In this document: piece after piece, positions 33,138 to 41,800 of the stretch
How positions within the stretch are numbered: position 1 is the stretch's first letter
Layout: each line of letters starts with the position of its first letter
Source of the DNA: Nonomuraea glycinis
GTDB taxonomy: Bacteria > Actinomycetota > Actinomycetes > Streptosporangiales > Streptosporangiaceae
Direction of reading: 5' to 3'
Length of the DNA: 64,000 nucleotides
Assembly: GCF_014646515.1 (NCBI RefSeq)
Contig: NZ_BMNK01000005.1
Span: forward strand, 183,710-247,709
Notes under the pieces: model-generated
Database searches by the model: none
What the model was told of the DNA's origin: nothing
The model's input: only the letters and a program-made list of their open reading frames with translations
Made by a program: the position numbers and the translations under genes

Positions 33138-33730
33138 TCATCGATGTCATCGACCACCTGGCGGGCGTCGCGCCGAACTCGCCCCTGGACCGGCTGCGCG
33201 ATCGGCGGCCCGACGCCCGCGAACACGCTCAGCGCAGCTACGACGTGCTCTTCTCCCCGGACTCCGAGGACGAGGTCACCCTCGTCGAGCGCGACGCGGT
33301 CGCGGCCTTCGTCGCCGGGCTGCACGGGGACGAACCGGTCGCCGCCTTCTACGCCGAACGGCTGGCCCAGCTCGCGCCGCACCTGGCCGAGCCGGTCCAG
33401 GCCGAGATCGCCGCCGGCCGCACCACCGGGCCGTACGGGGTCTACCAGGACGCGGCGCTGGCCGGCGAGAGCGACGAAGGGCTGCGCTACCAGGCGCGGC
33501 ACGCCGACCTGCTGGGCGTACGGCTGGCCGCCGCGTTCGAGCACGCGCACCTGCTCGTGTTCCGGCCGCGCGAGGCGCACCGCAAGGCGCTGGCCGCGCT
33601 GGCCGACGCGGGCTGGAGCACCACCGGGATCGTGACGCTTTCGCAGCTCGTCGCCTTCCTCAGCTTCCAGGTACGACTCGTCGCCGGCCTCCGGGTGCTC
33701 GGCGCCTCCCCGAAGGGATCCACGGCATGA
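33134..33730 (+). CDS. CMD-domain (AhpD-fold) protein, Avi_7170-type
   Basis: 198 residues, all helical, opening MIIDVIDHLAGVAPNSPLDRLRDRRPDAREHAQ. It has the size and order of the carboxymuconolactone-decarboxylase-like protein that accompanies this importer/monooxygenase set. It has no CxxC, so it cannot work as a classical peroxidase and may partner the next protein, which has one. Reaction unknown. Overlaps both neighbours by ATGA. Confidence 0.75.
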   Translation: MIIDVIDHLAGVAPNSPLDRLRDRRPDAREHAQRSYDVLFSPDSEDEVTLVERDAVAAFVAGLHGDEPVAAFYAERLAQLAPHLAEPVQAEIAAGRTTGPYGVYQDAALAGESDEGLRYQARHADLLGVRLAAAFEHAHLLVFRPREAHRKALAALADAGWSTTGIVTLSQLVAFLSFQVRLVAGLRVLGASPKGSTA

Positions 33731-34296
33731 GCGGCTTCACCCAGGACCGGATCGGCTGGCGGCCGTGGCTGACGCCGCTGGCCGAGCGGGAGCTGACCGA
33801 CGAGCACTACGAGGCGCTGGTCGACAAGGCCCGCGCCGCCTCGCCGTACTTCCTGCTGCTGGCCCGTGACCCGCGGATCCTGCACGCGCGGACGCAGACC
33901 GACAACGACATCTTCTACAACACCGACGGCGGGCTGCCGCGCGCGGAGCGTGAGCTGGCCGCGACCGCCACCTCGCGGCGCACCGGGTGCGTGTTCTGCG
34001 CCTCGGTGCACGCGCGCTTCGCCAGTCACTACTCCAAGCGGCCGGACGACGTGCAACGCCTGCTCGACGAGGGTGTCGACGCGCCGCAGGACGGCAGGTG
34101 GCGGGCGATCATCGACGCCTCGCAGGCGCTCACCGCGACCCCCGCCGAGTTCGGCGCCGAGCACGTCGCCGCGCTGCGCGCCGCCGGGCTGGACGACCTG
34201 GCCATCAGCGACGCCATCCACGCCGCCGCGTTCTTCAACTGGGCCAACCGGCTCATGCTCTCCCTCGGCGAGCCCGACACCGAGGAAACCGGATGA
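33727..34296 (+). CDS. AhpD-like alkylhydroperoxidase-domain protein, Avi_7169-type
   Basis: 189 residues. TGCVFCASVHARF holds the CxxC and downstream His of the AhpD active site, so a thiol-based peroxidase or disulfide reductase activity is likely. The rest is the helical AhpD fold (FFNWANRLMLSLGEP). With the monooxygenase it may remove peroxide or reduce an oxidised sulfur intermediate; that role is inferred from context only. Its stop begins a chain of overlapping mini-ORFs. Confidence 0.82.
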   Translation: MSGFTQDRIGWRPWLTPLAERELTDEHYEALVDKARAASPYFLLLARDPRILHARTQTDNDIFYNTDGGLPRAERELAATATSRRTGCVFCASVHARFASHYSKRPDDVQRLLDEGVDAPQDGRWRAIIDASQALTATPAEFGAEHVAALRAAGLDDLAISDAIHAAAFFNWANRLMLSLGEPDTEETG

Positions 34297-34372
34297 CGAC
34301 CGACCGCGATTCCGGCACGGGGGAGACACGATGACGACCGACCGCAAGCCCGACACGGGGGAAGTCCGATGA
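34293..34372 (+). repeat. Two 38-bp tandem repeats forming overlapping 13-codon mini-ORFs
   Basis: Units 34293-34330 and 34331-34368 each start ATGACGACCGACCGC and contain the ribosome site GGGGGA. Each encodes 13 residues (MTTDR...) and ends in a TGA that overlaps the ATG of the next unit, the last ATG being that of the VOC gene. The length 38 is not a multiple of three, yet every junction is an ATGA. Confidence 0.8.
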
Positions 34373-34992
34373 CCGACGCGCACCTTGACCACCTCGTCTA
34401 CGCGGTCCCCGATCTCGCGGCGGGCGTCGCCGCGTTCGCCGAGCGCACCGGGGTCACGCCGGTCGCCGGTGGCAGCCATCCCGGCGGTACGGCCAACTAC
34501 CTGGTGAGATTCGGCCCCGGCACCTACCTGGAGATCATCGGGCCGGACCCGGCGGCGGAGCCGGGCACCCGGCCGCGCGCCTTCGGCCTGGAGACGCTCG
34601 ACACGCCCCGGCTGGCCGCGTGGGCGATCCGCCCGGACGACCTCGACCAGTCGGTACGCAAGGCCCGCGAGCAGGGCTACGACCCCGGTGACGTACAGCC
34701 GCTGTCGCGGCGCACCCCCGCGGGCACGCTGCTGGAGTGGCGGCTCACCCGGCGGGAGGACCCGGCGGCGGTCCGGCCGGTGCCGTTCCTCATCGACTGG
34801 GGCGCCACGGCCCACCCCGCCGCCTCGGAGCTGCCGCAGGTGGGCCTGACCTCCTTCACCGCCGTCCATCCGGAGCCGGCGGCGCTGCGCCGGGATCTGG
34901 CCGCGCTCGGCGTCCTGCTCGACGTCGTCGAAGGGCCCGAGGTGGCCCTGCGGGCCGTCCTCGACACCCCGCGCGGCCCCGTCACCCTGTAA
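34369..34992 (+). CDS. VOC-superfamily (glyoxalase-like) protein
   Basis: 207 residues. LDHLVYAVPDLAAGVAAFAERTGVTPVAGGSHPGGTANYLVRFGPGTYLEIIGPD matches the Glyoxalase_3-type VOC fold, with His and Glu as likely metal ligands; the C-terminal half repeats the fold. Members include ring-cleaving dioxygenases, epimerases and resistance proteins, so the reaction is open. It is translated through the mini-ORF chain from the AhpD-like gene and should act on a product of the same pathway. Confidence 0.75.
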   Translation: MTDAHLDHLVYAVPDLAAGVAAFAERTGVTPVAGGSHPGGTANYLVRFGPGTYLEIIGPDPAAEPGTRPRAFGLETLDTPRLAAWAIRPDDLDQSVRKAREQGYDPGDVQPLSRRTPAGTLLEWRLTRREDPAAVRPVPFLIDWGATAHPAASELPQVGLTSFTAVHPEPAALRRDLAALGVLLDVVEGPEVALRAVLDTPRGPVTL

Positions 34993-35005
34993 CGAGAGAG
35001 AGACC

Positions 35006-35533
35006 ATGAGCACCCTTCGCGAGTATCTGTCCCACAAGCGCGCCGCCCTGCTGGCCCGCCGCGCGGCGCCGGACCAGGGCCTGGTGCCGCTGCACGCGCA
35101 TGTCACCGCCGAGGGGCGCAGCGGCGTCCGGCGCATCAGGATCAGGGACTTCCAGATCCTCAGCGACAGCGGTCCCGACTTCGCCGGCTACGACCTGGGG
35201 CCCGGCTCGCCGGAGCTCCAGGCGGGCGTGCTGGGCAGTTGCGTCACGCACATCTTCCTGATCAAGGCGGCCGAGCTGGAGGTGCCGATCGACTCGCTGG
35301 AGGTGGACGTACGCGCCGAGTACGACCCGGCGGCCCAGAAGCCGGGCAGCACTGGCATCCCGGTGCATCCGCAGAACTTCAGGTACGAGGTGCTGCTGGA
35401 CTCGCCCGCCTCGGACGAGAAGCTGGCCGAGCTGCACGCCGAGGTGGAGCGGGTCTGCCCGATCCTCAACCTGATCCGCAACCCGCAGCAGATCAGCGGC
35501 TCGCTGGTACGCGTGTCGTCTTCTCGCGCCTAA
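35006..35533 (+). CDS. OsmC-family protein
   Basis: 175 residues (GAGAGAGA 4-12 nt before the ATG). GVLGSCVTHIFLIKAAELEVPIDSLEVDV and VERVCPILNLIRNPQQISG carry the two conserved cysteines of the OsmC/Ohr fold, which reduce organic peroxides or bind thiol compounds. It is longer than Ohr at the N-terminus. It is the last gene of the second sulfur operon, 13 bp after the VOC gene. Confidence 0.85.
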   Translation: MSTLREYLSHKRAALLARRAAPDQGLVPLHAHVTAEGRSGVRRIRIRDFQILSDSGPDFAGYDLGPGSPELQAGVLGSCVTHIFLIKAAELEVPIDSLEVDVRAEYDPAAQKPGSTGIPVHPQNFRYEVLLDSPASDEKLAELHAEVERVCPILNLIRNPQQISGSLVRVSSSRA

Positions 35534-35557
35534 AAACCCACTAAACAAGTAGGTCGT
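35533..35557 (+). promoter_or_regulatory. Proposed sulfur-regulon operator before the amino-acid ABC operon
   Basis: CCCACT (35537-35542), 5 nt, AGTAGG (35548-35553): the same 6-5-6 core as the tauE palindrome with one mismatch. It follows the OsmC stop and precedes the third importer operon. Confidence 0.55.
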
Positions 35558-35619
35558 GACGGTTTTACGATGCCGTGCTGAGCTGATGAGGTGCCACCCG
35601 AACGGCAGAAAGGTGTGAC

Positions 35620-35646
35620 ATGCCAGCGGAGTTACCCCGGCCATGA
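35620..35646 (+). CDS. Eight-codon upstream ORF coupled to the permease
   Basis: ATG 35620 has a good ribosome site (GAAAGG, about 6 nt upstream) and encodes MPAELPRP; its TGA overlaps the permease ATG at 35643, which has no ribosome site of its own. Initiation of the permease therefore probably depends on this ORF. Confidence 0.45.
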   Translation: MPAELPRP

Positions 35647-36530
35647 CGCTCTCCGACACCCAGGCCGCGCCCGCGCACCCGCGTGACGAACCCGTACCGA
35701 AGATCGTCACCGCCCGCCATCCGCTGCGCTGGTTATCCGGAGCCGGCGTTCTGGTGCTGCTGGCGATGGTGGCCAGCGCGCTCGTCACCAATCCCGCGTG
35801 GGAGTGGGACGTCGTCGGCGTGTACCTGTTCGCGCCGTCCGTGCTGCGCTCGGTCCTGCTCACGCTGGAGCTCACCGCGCTGGCCATCGTGCTCGGGTTC
35901 GCGCTCGGCACGGTGCTGGCGCTGATGCGCCTGTCGCCCAACCGGCTGCTGTCGGCGGTGGCGTGGGCGTACGTGTGGCTGTTCAGGTCGGTGCCGCTGA
36001 TCCTGCAGCTCCTGTTCTGGTACAACCTGGCGCTGCTCTACCCCCGGCTGTCGTTCGGCGTCCCCTTCGGGCCCGCCTTCTTCGACATCGGCACCATGGA
36101 CCTGATCAGCCCACTCACCGCCGCGGCCCTCGGCCTGGCCCTCCACCAGGCCGCGTACGCCGCCGAGATCGTCCGCGGCGGCCTGCTGTCGGTCGATCCC
36201 GGCCAGCGCCTGGCCTCCGCCGCGCTCGGCATCCCGCCCTGGCGCCGCCTGTTCAAGGTGATCCTGCCGCAGGCCATGCGGACCATCGTCCCCCACGCGG
36301 GCAACGAGATCATCGGCATGGTGAAGGGCACCTCGGTCGTCTACATCATGGCCCTGCCCGAGCTGTTCTACCAGGTGCAGGTGATCTACAACCGCAACGG
36401 CAGAGTGATGGCCCTGCTGCTGGTCGCGGCCATCTGGTACCTCGTCCTGACCACCGCGCTGTCAGTCGGCCAGCACTACATCGAGCGCTACTACGGCAGG
36501 GGGCGGGCATGGCCGCCATGGTGGAGCTGA
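35643..36530 (+). CDS. Polar amino-acid ABC importer permease (HisM/GlnP type)
   Basis: 295 residues with about five membrane helices. [38 protein letters not shown] and the coupling loop [31 protein letters not shown] are typical of polar amino-acid permeases. With the operator upstream, a cystine or other sulfur amino-acid role is plausible but unproven. Its end overlaps the start of the ATPase gene by 22 bp. Confidence 0.88.
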   Translation: MTLSDTQAAPAHPRDEPVPKIVTARHPLRWLSGAGVLVLLAMVASALVTNPAWEWDVVGVYLFAPSVLRSVLLTLELTALAIVLGFALGTVLALMRLSPNRLLSAVAWAYVWLFRSVPLILQLLFWYNLALLYPRLSFGVPFGPAFFDIGTMDLISPLTAAALGLALHQAAYAAEIVRGGLLSVDPGQRLASAALGIPPWRRLFKVILPQAMRTIVPHAGNEIIGMVKGTSVVYIMALPELFYQVQVIYNRNGRVMALLLVAAIWYLVLTTALSVGQHYIERYYGRGRAWPPWWS

Positions 36531-37278
36531 TCGGCGTGCACAAGAGCTTCGGCTCCCTGCACGTCCTGCGGGGCGTCGACCTGCGCGTGCGCCAGGGCGA
36601 GGTCACGGTCGTCCTCGGCCCCTCGGCCCCTCGGGCTCCGGCAAGTCGACCCTGCTGCGCACGATCAACCACCTGGAGAAGGTGGAGCGCGGCACGGTGA
36701 CCGTCGACGGCGACCTGCTCGGCTACCGGCGGGCGGGGGACCGGCTGCACGAGCTGCGGGAGCGGGAGGTCCTGCGGCAGCGCACCAAGATCGGATTCGT
36801 CTTCCAGAGTTTCAACCTGTTCCCGCACCTCACCGTCAGGCAGAACCTCTCCGAAGCGCCCCGCTCGGCCCAGCGCAGGCCGCGCGCCGAGGTCGACGTG
36901 GTGGTCGCCCGGCTGCTCGATCGAGTGGGCCTGGCCGACAAGGCCGACGCCTATCCGCACACGCTGTCCGGCGGGCAGCAGCAGCGGGTCGCCATCGCCA
37001 GGGCGCTGGCCCTGGAGCCGAAGGTCGTGCTGTTCGACGAGCCTACCTCGGCACTCGACCCCGAACTCGTCGGCGAGGTCCTCGAAGTCATGAAGGATCT
37101 CGCGGTCAGCGGCACCACCATGATCGTCGTCACCCATGAGATCGGTTTCGCCCGCGAGGTGGCCGACACCGTCGTCTTCATGGACGCCGGCCGCATCGTC
37201 GAACAAGGCCCGCCGTCGCAGGTCCTGGACGCCCCCGAACACGAGCGCACCCGCGCCTTCATCAGCAAAGTCCTCTGA
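36509..37278 (+). pseudogene. Amino-acid ABC importer ATPase, frameshifted in Walker A
   Basis: Translation from ATG 36509 gives [20 protein letters not shown] to LGPS, where the Walker A motif GPSGSGKST is expected. An 8-bp tandem duplication (CTCGGCCC twice, 36614-36629) shifts the frame. The rest of a normal GlnQ-type ATPase ([14 protein letters not shown] Q loop, [34 protein letters not shown]) continues in the other frame to 37278. Deleting eight bases restores a complete protein. Either the gene is inactive, it is phase-variable by slippage, or this is a sequencing error. Confidence 0.8.
36614..36629 (+). repeat. 8-bp tandem duplication disrupting Walker A
   Basis: CTCGGCCC at 36614-36621 is repeated at 36622-36629, followed by a partial third copy CTCGG. 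One copy would give the expected Leu-Gly-Pro-Ser-Gly-Ser-Gly-Lys reading. Confidence 0.9.
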
Positions 37279-37292
37279 CCAAGGAATCCCCC

Positions 37293-38660
37293 ATGCGCCT
37301 TCACCCCAGGCGGGCCGTCGCCATGCCCGCACTCCTCCTCCTGCTCGCCGTCGCCTCCTGCGGCGCCGAGCCCACGCTCGCCCCGGAGAACGCCGCACCG
37401 CCGCCCTCGGTGGCCGGCCAGACGATCAACACCGGCCCCGAGCAGAACCGGGTCCGGGCGGAGAAGGTCGAGGCCCTGGCCGCCGAGGTGCCCGCCGCCA
37501 TCGCCGAGGACGGCAAGCTCGCCGTCGGCGTCAACGGCGAGGGCAGCCCGCCGCTCGTCTTCCCCGCCACCGACGACACCACCCTGATCGGGGTGGAGAC
37601 CGACCTCGCCCAGTTGGTCGCCGACGTCCTGGGACTCGAGCTGGAGCTGCAGAACAGCTCGTGGGAGAACCTGTTCCTGGCCGTCAAGTCCGGCAAGTAC
37701 GAGGCCGTCTTCAACAACGTCACCGTCACAGAGGAGCGCAAGGACACCTACGACTTCGCCACCTACCGGGTCGACCAGCTCGGCTGGCAGGTGCCCGCCG
37801 CCAGCTCGATCAAGGAGATCGCCAAGCCGGCGGACATCGCCGGGCTGCGCGTCTCTGTGGGGTCGGGCACGAACCAGGAGAAGATCCTGCTCGACTGGGA
37901 CGAGCAGAACAAGCGAGCAGGGCTGAAGCCGGCCGAGATCCTCTACTACCAGAAGTACGGCGACGTGCTGCTCGCCCTGAAGTCGGGGCGCGTCCAGGCC
38001 TACTTCGGACCGAACCCGTCCATCGCCTACAACATCGCGGTCAGCGGCGACTCCCGAATCGTCGGCACCGCCTCCGGCGCCGGCCCGGATCTGCAGGGCC
38101 TCATCGCGGCGATGACCAAGAAGGGCAACGGACTTGCCGGCCCGGTGGTGCCCCTGGCCGGTGTGACGGTCCCGCTGCCGGACGGCTGGGAGGTGGCGGC
38201 GACGGTGGCGGGCGTGCAGTTGTCGGGCGAGAACGTCGCCGGGCGGCCCGACGCCGAGGCGGTCCCCCTGACGGCCGCGGACGTGCCGGAGATGCTGGAT
38301 CTCGTCGGACGGACCCAGCCCGGTCCGTTCCTGCCGCGGACCATCGAGCTCGGCGGCTATCTGGGGATCCGCCGCGAAGGCGCGCTGGTCGCGATGGCGG
38401 GCCGGCGGCTGCGCCCACCCGGCTGGACCGAGATCAGCGCCGTCTGCACCGACGAGGCCTTCCGGGGCCGGGGGCTGGCGACCCGGCTGGTGCTCGCCGT
38501 CGCGGCGGGCATCCGGGCGCGGGGCGAGACGCCGTTCATGCACGCCGCCGCGAGCAATACGGGGGCCATCAGGCTGTACGAGTCCCTCGGTTTCCGGCTG
38601 CGGCGTACGGCGACCTTCCTCGCGGTCCGGGTGCCCGAACCAGCCCAGGGGCGTCGCTGA
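37293..38660 (+). CDS. Truncated amino-acid binding lipoprotein fused to a GNAT acetyltransferase domain
   Basis: 455 residues. Residues 1 to about 278 are an SBP family 3 lipoprotein: lipobox AVASCG, IGVETDLAQLVADVLGLELEL, KSGKYEAVFNNVTVTEERKDTYDF. It stops at TKKGNGLA, where about 35-40 more residues are normally found. From GPVVPLAGVTVPLPDG the sequence is a GNAT protein (VCTDEAFRGRGLATRLV, acetyl-CoA loop; HAAASNTGAIRLYESLGF) that seems to lack its N-terminal part. The join is in frame near 38128. It looks like a deletion fusing two unrelated genes, which would put the acetyltransferase outside the cell. Confidence 0.75.
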   Translation: MRLHPRRAVAMPALLLLLAVASCGAEPTLAPENAAPPPSVAGQTINTGPEQNRVRAEKVEALAAEVPAAIAEDGKLAVGVNGEGSPPLVFPATDDTTLIGVETDLAQLVADVLGLELELQNSSWENLFLAVKSGKYEAVFNNVTVTEERKDTYDFATYRVDQLGWQVPAASSIKEIAKPADIAGLRVSVGSGTNQEKILLDWDEQNKRAGLKPAEILYYQKYGDVLLALKSGRVQAYFGPNPSIAYNIAVSGDSRIVGTASGAGPDLQGLIAAMTKKGNGLAGPVVPLAGVTVPLPDGWEVAATVAGVQLSGENVAGRPDAEAVPLTAADVPEMLDLVGRTQPGPFLPRTIELGGYLGIRREGALVAMAGRRLRPPGWTEISAVCTDEAFRGRGLATRLVLAVAAGIRARGETPFMHAAASNTGAIRLYESLGFRLRRTATFLAVRVPEPAQGRR

Positions 38661-38670
38661 CGATTTTTTT
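38652..38670 (+). terminator. Weak intrinsic terminator
   Basis: CGTC-GCT-GACG followed by A and a run of seven Ts. The stem is only 4 bp and overlaps the stop codon of the fusion gene. The following 145 bp to 38815 are AT-richer than the surroundings and should hold the promoter of the next gene; I see no clear boxes. Confidence 0.35.
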
Positions 38671-38815
38671 CCGGACATAACTAATTTCCGATGAAATTTG
38701 CCAATGGATCTAGACGGACCGCATGACCTGGGTGACAATCCGAGCGTCAACTGAAGATCGAGGAGACGCCGTGCGAGGTCGCATGGTGTCTCCGGCTTGA
38801 ACCTGGCGAGGGTGG

Positions 38816-41800
38816 ATGCGCGTAGCTCGTGGGCTGTTCGTAGTGACGTTGGTGGCGGCACTCGCGGCGGCACCCTTGACCCAACCGGACGCCGTCGCCC
38901 AGGCGCGACAGAACTACGAACCCACCGAAGCACGGCAGACCGACGAGACCGCCGGACTGCGTCAGAGTGACAGAGCAGCCGAAGCCGCCGGGGACCGAGG
39001 CGTGGGCGGCGAGCCCGAGGAGTCGGCTCTCGCGCTCGCCCGCCGCACCAAGCAGCCGGTCGAGGTGACGGCCCTGCGCTCCGAGACGCGCCAGGTCTTC
39101 GCCGAACCGGACGGCACCCTCGTCCTGGAGCAGCACCCGCGCCCGGTCCGGGTGCGCAAGCAGGGCCGGTGGCAGGACGTGGACACCACGCTGACGACGC
39201 GGCCCGACGGCTCGGTCGCGCCGGTGGCGACGGCGGTGGACCTGAGCTTCTCCGGCGGCGGCACCTCACCGCTGGCCCGCATGGCACGCGGCGCCAAGGC
39301 GCTGGAGCTGGGCTGGCAGGGCGCGTTGCCCACCCCGGTGCTCGACGGCGACACGGCGACGTACCCCGAGGTGCTGCCCGGCGTGGACCTGCAGGTGAAG
39401 GCGGACGTCGACGGCTTCTCGCACCTGCTGGTCGTCAAGACCCGCGAGGCGGCCGCGAACAAGGCCCTGACCGAGCTGGACTACCCGCTGTCCACCAGCG
39501 GCCTGTCGATGAAGTCCACCGAGGGCGGCAACCTGGAGGCGGTCGACGGGGCCGGTGGGACGATCTTCACCGCGTCGCCGCCGCTGATGTGGGACTCCTC
39601 GGGCGCCCCGGCGACCCGCACGCTCGCGGCCGAGAAGGTCGCCCCGCCGGACGCCCGCAGCGAGATCATGGGCGTCGAGCTCACCGGCAAGCGGCTCAAG
39701 CTCAGGCCGCACCGCGCCATGCTGACCGATCCGCGCACCCGCTTCCCGGTCTACCTCGACCCGTACTTCTCCGCCTCGCGCGGCGCCTGGACGGCCGTCT
39801 GGAACATCCACCCCACCTCCAGTTTCTTCAACGCCAGCGACGTGGCCAGGGTGGGGAAGGTCGACAGCCAGAAGAACCGCTCGTTCTTCCAGATGAACAC
39901 CGGCTCGACCATCCACGGCAAGCAGATCGTCAACGCGACCCTGCGCACGTACGAGACCTGGTCCTACTCGTGCACCAAGCGCAACGTGGAGGCGTGGGCG
40001 ACCAACACGATCAGCAAGGCCACCACCTGGAACAAGCAGCCCACCTGGGTCACGAAGCTCGACACCGTGAACGCGGCCAAGGGCTGGAGCGCCTCCTGCA
40101 TGCCGGGCGGGGTCGAGTTCGACGTCACCGCCCAGGTCAAGGACGCTGCCGCGAAGAACTGGCCGAACATCACGATCGGGCTGCGGGCCTCCAGTGAGAC
40201 GGACAACTACGGCTGGAAGAAGTTCCGCAACAACCCCAAGCTGGTGATCGAGTACAACTCGCTCCCGTCCGCCCCAGTCGCGGCCGACACCTGGTCGGAC
40301 CCCGGCGGCGACTGCGTCTCCGGCGCCGGGCGGCCCATCGTCAGCAAGGCCACGCCCACCCTCTGGGCCAAGCTGCGGGACGCGGACAACTCGGTCAAGG
40401 GCCGGTTCGAGTGGTGGGACGCCGCCGGTGTGAAGGTCGGCGAGCGGCTCACCGGCGTGGGCTCGACCGGCAGCGCCTTCAACGCCCTCGTGCCGGCCGG
40501 GGCCTTCGCCGACGGCTCGCTGATCCGCTGGCGGGTCCGCGCGGAGGACGGCCTGGCCAACAGCGCGTGGAGCCCGTGGTGCGAGGCGACCGTGGACGCC
40601 TCCGCCCCCGGCACGGAGCCGGGCGTGACCTCGCCCGACTACGTCGAGGGCGGCTGGAGCGGCGGCGTCGGCAGAGCGGGCTCGTTCACCTTCACCCCCA
40701 ACGGCGTCACCGACGTCGCCGGCTACCTCTACGGCCTGGACACCGCCCCGAAGAACGAGGTGGCGGCCGGGAGCACGGACGGGTCGGCGACGATCCGGCT
40801 CACCCCGCGCCATGACGGCCCCAACGTGCTGTCGGTGCGCGCCAAGGACCGCGCCGGTCACCAGGGCCCGATCCGCTCCTACCTGTTCAACGTCAACGGG
40901 GCCACCGCCCCTGACGCGCACTGGCCGCTGGACGACGGGGACGGCACGGTGGCCACCGACCGGGCGGGCACCCGCCACGCCGCGCTGCAGGGCACCGCCA
41001 CCTGGGCCACCGGCCGGACCGGCCTGGGGCTGCGGCTGGCCGGCGGCGGCCATGCGCAGACCAGCGGGCCGGCCGTCTCCACGCTGAGCAACTTCACGGT
41101 CGCCGCCTGGGTCCGCCTGAACAGCGCGACCGCCACCGCGACGGCCGTCGGCCAGGACGGCGGCCGGGCGGCCGGCTTCGCCCTGCAGTACTCCAAGGCC
41201 GACGACCGCTGGGCGCTGGCCCGGTCCGGCACGGACACGGACGGCGCGCCGGCCGTGCGCGCACTGTCGGCGGCCGCGCCGCGGCTCGGCGAATGGACCC
41301 ACCTCACCGGCGTGTACGACGCGGCGGCGCGGGAGCTGACCCTGTACGTCAACGGCCGGCTGGAGTCGTCGGTCCCGTTCACCCAGCCGTGGGAGGCGGC
41401 CGGGCCCCTGTCCATCGGCAGAGGAAAGGCGAGCGGAGCGGCGGCCGAGTTCTGGCCCGGTGACGTCGACGACGTCCGCGCGTACGGCCGGGCGATGTTC
41501 GGTGACGAGGTCGCCGACCTGGTGAACAGCGCCGCGACGCTGGTCGGGCACTGGACGCTCGACGAGGAGACCGGAGTGAGCGCGGCCGACTCCTCGGGCC
41601 GGGCCACCGCGGCCACCGTCGGCGGCGGCGCGACCTGGACCGAAGGGTGGCTGGACGGCGGGCTCGGGCTCGACGGCGTCGACGGCCACGCCCAGACCTC
41701 GGCCCCCGCCGTCGACACCAGGGCGGGCTTCACCGTCTCGGCCTGGACGCAGCTCGACTACCTGCCCACCCGTGACGCCGCGATCGTCTCCCAGGTGGGC

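Noticed and set aside
33134..34296. The two AhpD-fold genes as a split single gene
   Set aside because: Each has its own start, full-length fold and a clean ATGA junction; the proteins are different families, not halves.
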